Counted from the stretch's first letter, positions 52,919 to 62,822 are shown. The stretch: DNA of 64,000 bases from an uncultured Bacteroides sp. (GCF_902491285.1 NZ_CABUHK010000004.1:62001-126000); one strand, 5' to 3'. Notes: a model not told the origin generated them from the letters alone. Program-made: numbers and translations.

Positions 52919-55900
52919 ATGAAAAGAAAATTGATGCTGTTATTGGCATGCCTTTTTGTGGGCATAAGCCTAGTAACTGCCCAGACTCAGAAGGTCACAG
53001 GTGTTGTGATTTCTGAAGAAGATGGGCAGCCGGTTGTTGGCGCTTCTGTGTTGGTAAAAGGTACCACCCAAGGTACAATCACAGATGTAGATGGTAACTT
53101 TAATTTGTCGAATGTACCAAGTTCTGCAAAGACTTTGCAGATTTCGTATATTGGCATGCAGACTCAGGAAGTCACTATTAAACCTCGTTTGAAGGTTGTA
53201 CTAAAATCAGATTCTCAACAAATAGACGAAGTAATGGTAGTTGCTTATGGTACTGCAAAGCGGGCATCATTTACAGGTGCTGCATCTACCGTTAAGGGAG
53301 ATAAGGTTTTGAAGGATATTCCAGTGACTTCTTTCGAAGAAGCTCTCTCTGGAACAACTCCGGGATTGACTATCAATTCTACCAGTGGGCAACCGGGGGC
53401 AGGATTACAGATCCGTGTGCGGGGTACCGGTTCTATGAACGCGTCTAATGAACCGTTGTACGTTATTGACGGTGTGCCGGTTGTGTCAGGAGATATTGCA
53501 ATATCTGCTGTGACAAACGATTCGAAAGCATTCAATGTCATGTCGTCCATTAATCCGAGTGATATTGAGAATATCACAGTGTTAAAAGATGCGGCTGCCG
53601 CATCATTGTATGGTTCACGTGCCGCAAATGGTGTTATTCTGATAACGACGAAGCATGGTAAAGGTGGCAAGACCCGTGTTAATTTCAAGGCAAATTGGGG
53701 ATTCTCGGATTGGGCGATGAAGAATCGTAAAAGCGTGAATGGACAGCAACGTCACGAGTTGACATATGAAGCATGTTATAATGAAGCTACCATTTATGGT
53801 ATTCCCGATGGTGACGGTAACTATACGGGGCCGGCTTCTGAAGAAGATGCAAAAGCATATGCACAGGAAATGGCAGATTTTTATGCTGATGCCAAATATG
53901 ATGTTGACTGGGAGGATGCTTTTTTCCGTAAGCATGGTTCTAGTCAAAACTATGAGTTCTCAGCACAAGGTGGTGATGAACGCAATTCATTTTTTGCATC
54001 GTTGGCATATAAGAAAGAAGAAGGTAAATCAAGAACATCTTCATTAGATGGATTTATGGGACGTATTAACGCTGTTCATCGTTCGGCAAATAATAAATGG
54101 CAAATGGGAGCCAATATTTCGATGTCAAGACAAAATTCTTCAGTTTCAAGTGAAGGAACAGCTTATGCGAATCCTTTCTTCCTGATTAATTATGTATGTA
54201 CTCCGAATATGCCGATCTATGATGATGAGGGTAATTACTATACGCATCCGTTCCTGCAGCAGGTATTTCCTCATACGCATCCGGTAGAAGATATTAATCT
54301 GGATAAAAATGAATCGAAAGTTTTCAGAAGTTTCAATAACTTGTGGGCTTCGTACCAGTTTATTGAGGGGTTGACTTTGAAACAAAGTATTAGTTATGAT
54401 TATGTGAACAATAACTCTGTTACTTACTGGCCGTTAAACTCTAACAATGGAACACTGACCGGCGGATTGAGAGCTACTTATCCGATGCAACAACAAAACA
54501 GCTATTCGTCTACCACCTTGAATTATGTAAAAACATTTAAGCTGAAACATAATCTGGATGCATTAATCGGTTGGGATGTAGATGACCGTCGTACTGAGTA
54601 TGTCTTTGCTACATCTTCGGGATATCCACACGATAAACTTCCTGAATCTATCAATGCGGCTACACCTGAGGAAGGCTCTGCTTATTATACGGAAGACCAT
54701 TTGCTTTCTTTATTGTCGCGTGTCAATTATGATTATGATAATAAATATTATGCGTCCGTAAACTTCCGTAGAGATGGTAGCTCACGTTTGGGAGCCAATA
54801 ACCGTTGGGCTAATTTCTGGTCTGTATCAGCAGCCTGGAGATTGACACAGGAAGGTTTTATGAAGGGTATCACACAGGTTAATGACTTGAAAGTGAGAGC
54901 TTCTTATGGTATAAACGGGACATTGCCTAGAGACTTGTATGGTCATTTAAGTTTGTATGGATATGGCTATAATTATCAAAACATTGCGGGTTCGGCACCT
55001 CAATCAGTTCCTAATCCTGATTTGTCATGGGAGAAGAATAAAAACTTCAATATTGGTTTTGACGCATCTCTTTTTGATCGTTTGAATATTAGTTTCGATT
55101 ATTACAGTCGTAGAACTAGCGATTTGTTGCAGAATGTACCGACTTCAATGGTTGTTGGTTTCAAGACGATGTTGAAGAATGTAGGCGAGATGACCAACAA
55201 AGGTGTGGAACTTGATATTAATGTTGATGTATTCAAACACACACAAGTAAAATGGAATACAGGTTTGGCACTTTCGCACAACTCCAATAAAGTGTCAAAG
55301 TTATATGAAGGAAAAGATATAATAAACGGTACCAGTATCATTCGTGAAGGCGAATCATACTATGCATGGTGGAGTCGTGAATGGGCAGGCGTTGATCCGG
55401 CGACAGGTGAGGAACAATGGGTGTTGAATACTAAGAATGAGGATGGAAGCCTTAATAAGGAACTGACGAAAGATCCGGCTCAGGCACAGAGAGTTGTTAT
55501 CGGTAAGCCGGATCCGAAACTTACCGGTGGTTGGAGAAACTCCGTATCATGGAAAGGGCTGGAATTAAACCTGTTGTTCAACTTCTCATTAGGTGGAAAA
55601 GTATTCGATACAATGAGAACAAGTTTCACTGATACTGACGGTTATGTGGTTTATTATAACTCTTCAGTCGACCAGCTTGACAGATGGCAGAAACCGGGTG
55701 ATGTAACGAATGTTCCGAGACGTATTAACAACTACGAATATGGAAATTACGGAAGTTCCCGTTTTATGAAAGACCTGAACTATTTGCGTCTGAAGAGCAT
55801 GAGTCTGTCATATGCTCTTCCGGCACAATTGGTACGTCGTGCACAGATGGAGAATGTACGCTTGTTTATTTCGGGAAGTAATCTCTTGACATGGACTTCT

Positions 55901-55999
55901 TATAAGAATGTTGATCCAGAACAGCCGATTAACGGTATTCCTACTTTTGCCTTCCCGAATCTGAAGAGTGTGACATTTGGTATTGAAATCGGATTTTAA
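52919..55999 (+). CDS. SusC-family TonB-dependent transporter (phase ON)
   Basis: 1026 residues. Signal peptide MKRKLMLLLACLFVGISLVTAQ, carboxypeptidase-like domain (about 25-100, GVVISEEDGQPVVGASVLVK), TonB-box-like DEVMVVAYG, plug (about 115-240 with VIDGVPVVSG and GSRAANGVILITTKHG) and barrel ending VTFGIEIGF. Codons 68-84 lie in the right inverted repeat, so its first 72 residues are shared with whichever SusC is ON. A consensus promoter lies 57 bp upstream. The SusD partner follows by 15 bp. No hydrolase is linked, so the substrate cannot be guessed. Confidence 0.95.
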   Translation: MKRKLMLLLACLFVGISLVTAQTQKVTGVVISEEDGQPVVGASVLVKGTTQGTITDVDGNFNLSNVPSSAKTLQISYIGMQTQEVTIKPRLKVVLKSDSQQIDEVMVVAYGTAKRASFTGAASTVKGDKVLKDIPVTSFEEALSGTTPGLTINSTSGQPGAGLQIRVRGTGSMNASNEPLYVIDGVPVVSGDIAISAVTNDSKAFNVMSSINPSDIENITVLKDAAAASLYGSRAANGVILITTKHGKGGKTRVNFKANWGFSDWAMKNRKSVNGQQRHELTYEACYNEATIYGIPDGDGNYTGPASEEDAKAYAQEMADFYADAKYDVDWEDAFFRKHGSSQNYEFSAQGGDERNSFFASLAYKKEEGKSRTSSLDGFMGRINAVHRSANNKWQMGANISMSRQNSSVSSEGTAYANPFFLINYVCTPNMPIYDDEGNYYTHPFLQQVFPHTHPVEDINLDKNESKVFRSFNNLWASYQFIEGLTLKQSISYDYVNNNSVTYWPLNSNNGTLTGGLRATYPMQQQNSYSSTTLNYVKTFKLKHNLDALIGWDVDDRRTEYVFATSSGYPHDKLPESINAATPEEGSAYYTEDHLLSLLSRVNYDYDNKYYASVNFRRDGSSRLGANNRWANFWSVSAAWRLTQEGFMKGITQVNDLKVRASYGINGTLPRDLYGHLSLYGYGYNYQNIAGSAPQSVPNPDLSWEKNKNFNIGFDASLFDRLNISFDYYSRRTSDLLQNVPTSMVVGFKTMLKNVGEMTNKGVELDINVDVFKHTQVKWNTGLALSHNSNKVSKLYEGKDIINGTSIIREGESYYAWWSREWAGVDPATGEEQWVLNTKNEDGSLNKELTKDPAQAQRVVIGKPDPKLTGGWRNSVSWKGLELNLLFNFSLGGKVFDTMRTSFTDTDGYVVYYNSSVDQLDRWQKPGDVTNVPRRINNYEYGNYGSSRFMKDLNYLRLKSMSLSYALPAQLVRRAQMENVRLFISGSNLLTWTSYKNVDPEQPINGIPTFAFPNLKSVTFGIEIGF
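53120..53172 (+). repeat. Right inverted repeat of the invertible segment
   Basis: 53 bp inside the active SusC gene, complementary to 50240-50292 except for one base. The palindrome CTGCAAAGACTTTGCAG is at 53124-53140. Downstream of 53172 the two SusC genes diverge at once, which marks the edge of the exchange. Confidence 0.93.
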
Positions 56000-56014
56000 T
56001 AAGAAAAACAGAAT

Positions 56015-57454
56015 ATGATGAAAACAATCAATATAAATAAAAAAATAGGGGGAGTCCTTTTCGCCGGTTTGATCATGTTATCGTCCTGCAACGATTATCT
56101 GACAACTTTGCCTACGGATTCTCTGGTGAGCGACGGAGCGATAAGTACACCTGAGGATACAAAAACAGCGTTGAATGGTGCTTATGCCGGATTGATTAGT
56201 GCAAGAACTGATGGTGATACGTATTATTATTATGGAATGGATTTTCTGGCCCGTGCCGAGGTTGGTGGTGATGACACTCAGACAAATAAAATCGGTGATC
56301 GTACAGAAAATTACTACCGTTTTACATACCGTCAGAATAATGCCCCACAAGATTTGTGGTATACTCCATATGCGGTTATTAACAGAGTGAATGTGCTTTT
56401 GAATGCAATAGATAATGGTGATGTCCCAATGACGGATGTTGTGAAGAACTCAAAAGGTGAGGCGTTGGCTATTAGGGCATTGGCACATTTTAATTTGCTT
56501 ATTACTTATGGAACACCCTATTTGAAAGATAACGGAGCTTCATTAGGAGTGCCTGTGGTAAAAAAAGTATTGACAGCGACCGACCTTCCGGGGCGTTCGA
56601 CGGTAGCAGAGGGATATCAGGCTGTATTGGACGATTTGTCGGATGCGTTGGGACTGATAAATGAAGAGAAAAATTATGGGCATTTTAATAGGTGGGCTGT
56701 GAAAGCTCTGTTGGCACGTGTCAATTTGTATAAAGGTGACTATGATGCAGCTTATTCTTATGCCAAGGATGTGGTGGAGAACGGCCCTTATTCTTTGATT
56801 GATAATGCTGATTATCTGACAGTGTGGGGACAGGAAGAAAACAGTGAATCAATTTTTGATTTAGCGTTGTCGTCAACTTCCTATTCCGGCGACCGTGAGT
56901 TATGGGGAGCGGTAGTCAGTCCGAGCGAATATGGAGCAGTCGTTGCTACAAAAGCATTTGTTGATCTTTTGAATGAACGCTCTGACGATGTACGTATCGG
57001 TTTGTTGGTTACTGATAAGAATGGTACACAGCGTACTATAAACAAGTATCCGGGACGTGGTGCGGTTACAATTAACAATGTACGGGTTTTGCGCTTATCG
57101 GATATCTATTTGATTGCTGCTGAGGCTGCTTTGAAGAAAGCGTCACCTGATCAGGATTTGGCGGATGATTATTTATATGAAATCAGACATCGTGCTAGTC
57201 CAAGCGTTTCAAAGGAAGATGCTACATTGGATTTGATAGCCAAAGAGCGTCGTAAAGAATTGGTACTGGAAGGACATCGTTTATACGATGTGTTACGTCA
57301 AGGAGCAGAAATTACTCGTCAGGGTGGCTCTCATTTCTTGAATGGTAATGATTTGATAACGGTTAAATGGAGTGACTACCGGACTGTGATGCCTATTCCG
57401 CAGGCGGAAATGGATGCTAATCCGAATATGGAACAGAATACGGGATATAAATAA
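56015..57454 (+). CDS. SusD/RagB-family lipoprotein (partner of the phase-ON SusC)
   Basis: 479 residues; signal ending MLSSC (Cys25), mature start NDYLTTLPTDSLVSDGAIST. The TPR-like segment GEALAIRALAHFNLLITYG and the C-terminal RLSDIYLIAAEAALKK, KERRKELVLEGHRLYDVLRQ and MPIPQAEMDANPNM are typical SusD. It is 15 bp downstream of the SusC gene; two adjacent ATG codons are possible starts. A hairpin terminator follows, so the ON operon has just two genes. Confidence 0.94.
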   Translation: MMKTININKKIGGVLFAGLIMLSSCNDYLTTLPTDSLVSDGAISTPEDTKTALNGAYAGLISARTDGDTYYYYGMDFLARAEVGGDDTQTNKIGDRTENYYRFTYRQNNAPQDLWYTPYAVINRVNVLLNAIDNGDVPMTDVVKNSKGEALAIRALAHFNLLITYGTPYLKDNGASLGVPVVKKVLTATDLPGRSTVAEGYQAVLDDLSDALGLINEEKNYGHFNRWAVKALLARVNLYKGDYDAAYSYAKDVVENGPYSLIDNADYLTVWGQEENSESIFDLALSSTSYSGDRELWGAVVSPSEYGAVVATKAFVDLLNERSDDVRIGLLVTDKNGTQRTINKYPGRGAVTINNVRVLRLSDIYLIAAEAALKKASPDQDLADDYLYEIRHRASPSVSKEDATLDLIAKERRKELVLEGHRLYDVLRQGAEITRQGGSHFLNGNDLITVKWSDYRTVMPIPQAEMDANPNMEQNTGYK

Positions 57455-57490
57455 ACTTATTTGCTCCGGGGATGTTTATCTCTTTGAAAT

Positions 57491-57543
57491 GGAGTTTGTG
57501 ATTGAGGAAAATGACGGAACTCAATCACAAGCTCCATATTTTT
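57491..57543 (+). terminator. Intrinsic terminator
   Basis: GGAGTTTGTGATTGAG (57491-57506) pairs with CTCAATCACAAGCTCC (57520-57535) with one mismatch and is followed by a T-rich run. It ends the SusC/SusD transcript and overlaps the start of the hflX promoter region. Confidence 0.87.
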
Positions 57544-57546
57544 TGT

Positions 57547-57554
57547 TATATTTG
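57547..57554 (+). promoter_or_regulatory. -7 promoter element (TATATTTG) of hflX
   Basis: Consensus match, 28 bp before the hflX start codon and directly behind the terminator hairpin. Confidence 0.6.
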
Positions 57555-57582
57555 CGCCCACATTATTATATAAGAGTAAAGA

Positions 57583-58839
57583 ATGAAAGAATTTGTAATA
57601 TCCGAAGCCAAAGTAGAGACAGCAATACTTGTCGGACTTATCACTCAGACACAGGATGAGCGTAAGACGAACGAGTATCTGGACGAATTGGCGTTCCTTG
57701 CCGAGACGGCTGGGGCGGAAGTTGTGAAACGATTTACGCAGAAGTTGCCGACAGCCAACTCGGTGACCTATGTAGGAAAAGGAAAACTGGAGGAAATCAG
57801 ACAATATATCCATAACGAAGAGGAAGAAGAACGTGAAGTGGGAATGGTCATCTTTGATGACGAACTTTCCGCGAAACAGATTCGTAATATTGAAGCCGAA
57901 CTGAAAGTGAAGATACTGGACCGTACTTCGCTGATTCTCGATATATTTGCCATGCGTGCCCAGACTGCCAATGCAAAGACGCAGGTGGAGCTGGCGCAGT
58001 ACAAATATATGTTGCCGCGTCTGCAACGACTCTGGACTCACTTGGAACGCCAGGGCGGTGGTTCCGGTGCCGGTGGCGGTAAAGGTTCCGTGGGACTTCG
58101 TGGACCGGGTGAAACACAGCTCGAAATGGACCGCCGTATCATCCTGAACCGTATGTCGTTGCTGAAAGAACGCCTGACGGAAATTGATAAACAGAAAGCT
58201 ACCCAACGCAAGAACCGCGGACGCATGATACGTGTCGCACTGGTCGGTTACACCAATGTCGGTAAATCGACAATGATGAACCTGCTGGCAAAGAGCGAGG
58301 TGTTTGCGGAAAACAAACTGTTCGCTACGTTGGACACTACCGTGCGTAAGGTGATTATAGATAATCTTCCGTTTTTGTTGTCGGATACGGTAGGATTTAT
58401 CCGTAAGTTGCCTACCGACTTGGTTGAGTCCTTCAAATCGACCTTGGACGAAGTGCGCGAAGCGGATTTGCTGGTGCACGTAGTAGATATTTCCCACCCC
58501 GGATTTGAAGAACAGATTGAGGTGGTGAACAAGACACTTGCCGAAATTGGCGGCGGTGGCAAACCCATGATACTTGTATTCAACAAGATAGACGCCTATA
58601 CCTACGTGGAGAAAGCGCCGGACGACCTTACCCCCCGAACTAAGGAAAACTTAACACTCGAAGAACTGATGAAGACGTGGATGGCAAAGATGGAGGACAA
58701 CTGCCTCTTTATTTCCGCCCGCGAACGAATCAATATAGACGAACTGAAAGATGTAGTTTATCAACGAGTGAAAGAATTGCATGTTCAGAAATACCCCTAT
58801 AACGATTTTCTTTATCAGACCTACGAAGAGGAAGAATAA
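57583..58839 (+). CDS. hflX: GTPase HflX
   Basis: 418 residues. The N-terminal HflX domain contains GAEVVKRFTQKLPTANSVTY and the linker Gly-rich loop GGSGAGGGKGSVGLRGPGET before the G domain. G1 is GYTNVGKS (from residue 222), G3 DTVGFIRKLP, G4 NKID. HflX binds the ribosome and splits or rescues stalled 70S particles under stress. The order of G motifs and length match the family. It is monocistronic or reads through a hairpin into the DUF4954 gene. Confidence 0.96.
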   Translation: MKEFVISEAKVETAILVGLITQTQDERKTNEYLDELAFLAETAGAEVVKRFTQKLPTANSVTYVGKGKLEEIRQYIHNEEEEEREVGMVIFDDELSAKQIRNIEAELKVKILDRTSLILDIFAMRAQTANAKTQVELAQYKYMLPRLQRLWTHLERQGGGSGAGGGKGSVGLRGPGETQLEMDRRIILNRMSLLKERLTEIDKQKATQRKNRGRMIRVALVGYTNVGKSTMMNLLAKSEVFAENKLFATLDTTVRKVIIDNLPFLLSDTVGFIRKLPTDLVESFKSTLDEVREADLLVHVVDISHPGFEEQIEVVNKTLAEIGGGGKPMILVFNKIDAYTYVEKAPDDLTPRTKENLTLEELMKTWMAKMEDNCLFISARERINIDELKDVVYQRVKELHVQKYPYNDFLYQTYEEEE

Positions 58840-58845
58840 TTAATC

Positions 58846-58882
58846 AATGTGCTGCTTTGCTGATTGGGGGAAGCGGCACATT
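58846..58882 (+). terminator. Stem-loop between hflX and the DUF4954 gene
   Basis: AATGTGCTGCTT (58846-58857) pairs with AAGCGGCACATT (58871-58882) with one G-T pair. No clear T tract follows. It may reduce read-through or stabilise mRNA ends. Confidence 0.5.
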
Positions 58883-58897
58883 ACTATATTTATTTAT

Positions 58898-60889
58898 ATG
58901 AAAGACTATCGTAGATTGACTGAAGATGAGGTGCTTCAGTTGAAGAGCCAGTCGTGTCTGGCCGATGATTGGGGAAATGTTCTGGTAGCCGCTGGATTTA
59001 ATTGTGAGTATGTCCATCACACCCGCTTTTCGGGCGAAGTGAAGCTAGGGGTATTTGAGGCTGAATTCACACTGCGAGGAGGCATTAAGAAACACTCGGG
59101 ATTGCGCCATGTGACGCTGCACAATGTGACAGTTGGGGATAACTGCTGCATTGAGAATATCCAGAATTATATTGCTAATTATGAGATTGGCAGCGATACC
59201 TTTATCGAAAATGTGGATATCATCTTAGTGGATGGGTTGACAACTTTCGGTAATGGGGTGGAAGTGGCAGTTCTCAATGAAACCGGAGGACGCGAGGTGC
59301 TGATTAATGACAAGTTGTCTGCTCATCAGGCATATATACTTGCATTGTACCGTCACCGTCCCGAACTGATTAACCGCATGAAATCCATTGCGGATTATTA
59401 TTCCAACAAACATGCGTCTGCCGTTGGCAGTATTGGCAATCACGTGATGATTCTCAATACTGGTTCCATCCGGAATGTGCGGATTGGCGATTACTGCCAT
59501 ATCTGCGGAACTTGTCGTCTGACCAATGGTAGCGTTAATAGTAACGTGACAGCTCCTGTGCATATCGGACATGGAGTAATTTGTGATGATTTTATTATCT
59601 CGTCCGGTTCGCAGATAGATGACGGCACGATGTTGAGCCGTTGCTTCGTCGGACAGTCCTGTAAATTGGGACACAACTATTCCGCTTCCGATTCCTTGTT
59701 TTTTAGCAATTGCCAGGGAGAGAATGGAGAAGCATGTGCCATTTTCGCAGGTCCTTTCACTGTGACACATCACAAATCTACTTTGCTGATTGCCGGAATG
59801 TTCTCATTTATGAATGCAGGTTCGGGCTCCAATCAGAGTAACCATATGTATAAGCTGGGCCCGATTCATCAGGGAACGATGGAGAGAGGAGCGAAAACCA
59901 CTTCAGATTCATATATCCTGTGGCCGGCGCGTGTCGGAGCTTTTTCTCTTGTGATGGGGCGCCATGTCAATCATGCAGACACCTCTAATCTTCCTTTTTC
60001 TTACTTGATAGAGCAACGGAATACGACTTATCTGGTTCCGGGAGTTAATCTGCGGAGCGTCGGTACAATCCGTGACGCTCAGAAATGGCCGAAACGTGAC
60101 AAACGGCAGGACCCGAACCGGTTGGATTATATCAATTACAACCTGTTGAGTCCTTATACCATTCAGAAAATGTTCAAAGGACGTTCTATCCTGAAAGAAT
60201 TGAGACGGGTATCCGGTGTGACATCCGAAATCTATTCTTACCAAAGTGCCAAAATCAAAAACTCTTCTTTGAATAACGGTATCCGTTTTTATGAAATAGC
60301 TATTCATAAATTCTTGGGGAACTCAATCATTAAGCGGTTGGAAGGCATCAACTTCCAGAGCAACGAAGAAATCCGTCATCGTTTGAAACCGGATACGGAA
60401 ATCGGAATCGGTGAGTGGGTGGATGTGTCTGGGCTGATTGCTCCAAAGAGCGAGATAGACCGTCTGTTGGATGGTATTGAGAACGGTACTATCAACCGTT
60501 TGAAGTCAATCAATGCCTGCTTCGCTGAGATGCACGAGAATTATTACACATACGAATGGACGTGGGCTTACAATAAGATTCAGGAATTTTATGGCTTGAA
60601 TCCGGAGACTATTACGGCACAAGATGTGATTCGTATCGTAAAATCCTGGCAGGAAGCTGTCGTCGGACTGGATAAGATGGTATATGAGGATGCAAAGAAA
60701 GAATTCTCCCTGTCTTCCATGACCGGATTCGGTGCCGACGGTTCTCACGACGAAATGAAGCAGGACTTTGAACAAGTGCGCGGTGATTTCGAGAGCAATA
60801 CGTTTGTGACGGCTGTGTTGAAACATATTGAAGAGAAAACAGCGCTTGGAAATGAACTGATTAAACGTATTGAAAACATACAAGAGTAA
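58898..60889 (+). CDS. DUF4954-type left-handed beta-helix protein
   Basis: 663 residues from the Met at 58898; the frame is open further upstream, but that part (CCFADWGKRHITIFIY) does not look like protein and overlaps the hairpin. The N-terminal about 380 residues contain hexapeptide-type turns (GVFEAEFTLRGGIKKHSGLR, VTVGDNCCIENIQNYIANYE, NVRIGDYCHICGTCRLTNGS) as in UDP-GlcNAc or sugar acyltransferases. The C-terminal half is helical. From memory it is a Bacteroidota family (DUF4954) of unknown function, possibly a nucleotidyl or acyl transferase. No signal peptide. Confidence 0.85.
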   Translation: MKDYRRLTEDEVLQLKSQSCLADDWGNVLVAAGFNCEYVHHTRFSGEVKLGVFEAEFTLRGGIKKHSGLRHVTLHNVTVGDNCCIENIQNYIANYEIGSDTFIENVDIILVDGLTTFGNGVEVAVLNETGGREVLINDKLSAHQAYILALYRHRPELINRMKSIADYYSNKHASAVGSIGNHVMILNTGSIRNVRIGDYCHICGTCRLTNGSVNSNVTAPVHIGHGVICDDFIISSGSQIDDGTMLSRCFVGQSCKLGHNYSASDSLFFSNCQGENGEACAIFAGPFTVTHHKSTLLIAGMFSFMNAGSGSNQSNHMYKLGPIHQGTMERGAKTTSDSYILWPARVGAFSLVMGRHVNHADTSNLPFSYLIEQRNTTYLVPGVNLRSVGTIRDAQKWPKRDKRQDPNRLDYINYNLLSPYTIQKMFKGRSILKELRRVSGVTSEIYSYQSAKIKNSSLNNGIRFYEIAIHKFLGNSIIKRLEGINFQSNEEIRHRLKPDTEIGIGEWVDVSGLIAPKSEIDRLLDGIENGTINRLKSINACFAEMHENYYTYEWTWAYNKIQEFYGLNPETITAQDVIRIVKSWQEAVVGLDKMVYEDAKKEFSLSSMTGFGADGSHDEMKQDFEQVRGDFESNTFVTAVLKHIEEKTALGNELIKRIENIQE

Positions 60890-60912
60890 ATAACCATAAC
60901 CTGTGAAATGAT

Positions 60913-60961
60913 AAACGGTGGGCATTGTGTAACTAAAGCACAACTTGTCCACCGTTTTCGT
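60913..60961 (+). terminator. Intrinsic terminator
   Basis: AAACGGTGG (60913-60921) pairs with CCACCGTTT (60949-60957), extended inward by TTGTG/CACAA, followed by a T-rich stretch. Confidence 0.85.
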
Positions 60962-60982
60962 TTCCGTTCTGCAATTCTCCGT

Positions 60983-61033
60983 TATTCATTCTTAATTCTT
61001 CATTCTTCATTCATCATTCTTCATTCTTAATTA
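60983..61033 (+). repeat. TTCATTC/TTAATTC short tandem repeat tract
   Basis: Irregular tandem copies of TTCATTC, TTAATTC and TTCATCATTC run for about 50 bp and stop 3 bp before the fumarase -7 element. Changes in copy number would alter the spacing between upstream elements and the promoter. Confidence 0.75.
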
Positions 61034-61035
61034 TT

Positions 61036-61043
61036 ACCTTTGT
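61036..61043 (+). promoter_or_regulatory. -7 promoter element (TACCTTTG) of the fumarase gene
   Basis: Consensus match, 37 bp before the start codon. The -33 region is inside the short tandem repeat. Confidence 0.65.
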
Positions 61044-61080
61044 CACACTAACTAACATTACGTAATAAAATAAGAAACTT

Positions 61081-62718
61081 ATGGCAACACCTCCGTTTAA
61101 GTATCAGCCCATGTTTGAAAAGGGGAAAGATACAACTGAGTATTATCTGCTTACAAAAGACTATGTGTCGGTAAGCGAGTTTGAAGGGAATCCTATTCTG
61201 AAAATTGAGAAAGAAGGTCTGACTGCGATGGCTAATGCGGCTTTTCGTGATGTATCATTCATGCTTCGCCGTTCGCACAACGAACAAGTTGCTAAGATTC
61301 TGAGCGATCCGGAAGCAAGTGAAAATGATAAATATGTGGCATTGACTTTCCTGCGTAATGCGGAAGTTGCTTCAAAGGGGATACTTCCTTTCTGTCAGGA
61401 TACGGGTACTGCCATCATCCATGGTGAGAAAGGACAACAGGTATGGACTGGCTATTCGGATGAAGAGGCTCTTTCACTGGGTGTTTATAAGACATATACT
61501 GAGGAGAACCTGCGTTATTCTCAGAATGCACCTCTGAATATGTATGATGAGGTGAATACAAAATGTAATCTTCCTGCACAGATTGACATCGAAGCTACCG
61601 AAGGCATGGAGTATGAATTCCTTTGTGTAACAAAAGGTGGTGGTTCTGCCAACAAGACTTATCTTTATCAAGAAACAAAAGCTATCCTGAATCCGGGTAC
61701 ATTGGTTCCGTTCCTGGTTGAAAAAATGAAAACTTTGGGAACAGCCGCTTGCCCTCCTTATCATATTGCTTTCGTTATCGGCGGTACTTCTGCTGAGAAG
61801 AACCTGCTGACTGTGAAGCTGGCTTCTACTCATTTCTATGATAACCTGCCGACAACTGGAAATGAATACGGTCGTGCTTTCCGTGATGTCGAACTGGAAA
61901 AAGAAGTATTGGCGGAAGCCCACAAGATTGGTCTTGGAGCTCAATTCGGTGGTAAATATCTGGCTCACGATGTCCGTATCATCCGTTTGCCGCGTCACGG
62001 TGCTTCTTGTCCGGTAGGTCTAGGCGTATCCTGCTCTGCCGACCGTAACATCAAATGTAAAATCAACAAGGAAGGTATCTGGATTGAGAAACTGGATTCA
62101 AATCCGGGCGAACTTATTCCGGTGGAACTGCGTAAAGCAGGAGAAGGCGATGTTGTAAAAATCGACTTGAACCGCCCGATGGCTGAAATCCTGAAAGAAC
62201 TGACTAAATATCCGGTATCGACCCGTTTGTCATTGAACGGAACGATTATTGTAGGCCGTGATATTGCTCACGCTAAACTGAAAGAACGTTTGGACCGTGG
62301 TGAAGAGCTGCCTCAATATATCAAAGATCATCCTATTTACTATGCAGGTCCGGCCAAGACACCGGAAGGTATGGCTTGTGGCTCTATGGGGCCGACTACG
62401 GCTGGGCGTATGGACTCGTATGTAGAACTGTTCCAAAGTCATGGCGGCAGCATGATTATGTTGGCAAAAGGTAACCGTAGCCAGCAGGTGACGGATGCTT
62501 GTAAGAAGTATGGCGGTTTTTATCTGGGTTCTATCGGCGGTCCGGCAGCTATCCTTGCTCAGAATAATATCAAGAGCATTGAGTGTGTGGAATATCCTGA
62601 ACTGGGTATGGAAGCTATCTGGAAGATTGAAGTAGAGGATTTCCCGGCATTCATTCTGGTTGACGATAAGGGCAATGACTTCTTCAAGCAGTTGAAGCCA
62701 TGGAATTGCACTAAATAA
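61081..62718 (+). CDS. Class I fumarate hydratase
   Basis: 545 residues, a single chain holding both alpha and beta domains as in enteric FumA/FumB. Iron-sulfur ligand Cys occurs in [40 protein letters not shown] and [20 protein letters not shown] are family signatures. It interconverts fumarate and malate, which in Bacteroides serves the reductive branch that makes succinate and propionate under anaerobic conditions. A single gene with its own promoter and terminator. Confidence 0.95.
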   Translation: MATPPFKYQPMFEKGKDTTEYYLLTKDYVSVSEFEGNPILKIEKEGLTAMANAAFRDVSFMLRRSHNEQVAKILSDPEASENDKYVALTFLRNAEVASKGILPFCQDTGTAIIHGEKGQQVWTGYSDEEALSLGVYKTYTEENLRYSQNAPLNMYDEVNTKCNLPAQIDIEATEGMEYEFLCVTKGGGSANKTYLYQETKAILNPGTLVPFLVEKMKTLGTAACPPYHIAFVIGGTSAEKNLLTVKLASTHFYDNLPTTGNEYGRAFRDVELEKEVLAEAHKIGLGAQFGGKYLAHDVRIIRLPRHGASCPVGLGVSCSADRNIKCKINKEGIWIEKLDSNPGELIPVELRKAGEGDVVKIDLNRPMAEILKELTKYPVSTRLSLNGTIIVGRDIAHAKLKERLDRGEELPQYIKDHPIYYAGPAKTPEGMACGSMGPTTAGRMDSYVELFQSHGGSMIMLAKGNRSQQVTDACKKYGGFYLGSIGGPAAILAQNNIKSIECVEYPELGMEAIWKIEVEDFPAFILVDDKGNDFFKQLKPWNCTK

Positions 62719-62756
62719 GCAGTCAATAAATTCGTTTATATAAAATTATTCATTTG

Positions 62757-62792
62757 AGGGATACCTGTCTTTCGTATGGGTATCCCTTTTTT
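62757..62792 (+). terminator. Intrinsic terminator
   Basis: AGGGATACC (62757-62765) pairs with GGTATCCCT (62779-62787), followed by six T. Confidence 0.92.
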
Positions 62793-62822
62793 ATTAACTT
62801 CTCCTTTCTACTCACTAACATT

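Larger units (their letters stand above)
50240..53172. mobile_element. Invertible DNA segment controlling two SusC operons
   Basis: About 2.93 kb bounded by 53-bp inverted repeats. It contains the promoter and first 72 codons of the right SusC, a tyrosine recombinase gene, and a nested repeat cluster. In the orientation seen here the right SusC/SusD pair is ON and the left four-gene operon is OFF. Flipping would reverse this. Phase variation of SusC/SusD genes by a site-specific invertase is established for Bacteroides fragilis and relatives; the direction and the sites here are read from the sequence. The switch itself is inferred. Confidence 0.88.

Noticed and set aside
57457..58497. 346-codon open frame on the minus strand opposite hflX
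   Set aside because: It is antisense to a clear GTPase gene, has no protein-like domain pattern, and runs through the terminator hairpin. It is a by-product of the codon use of hflX.
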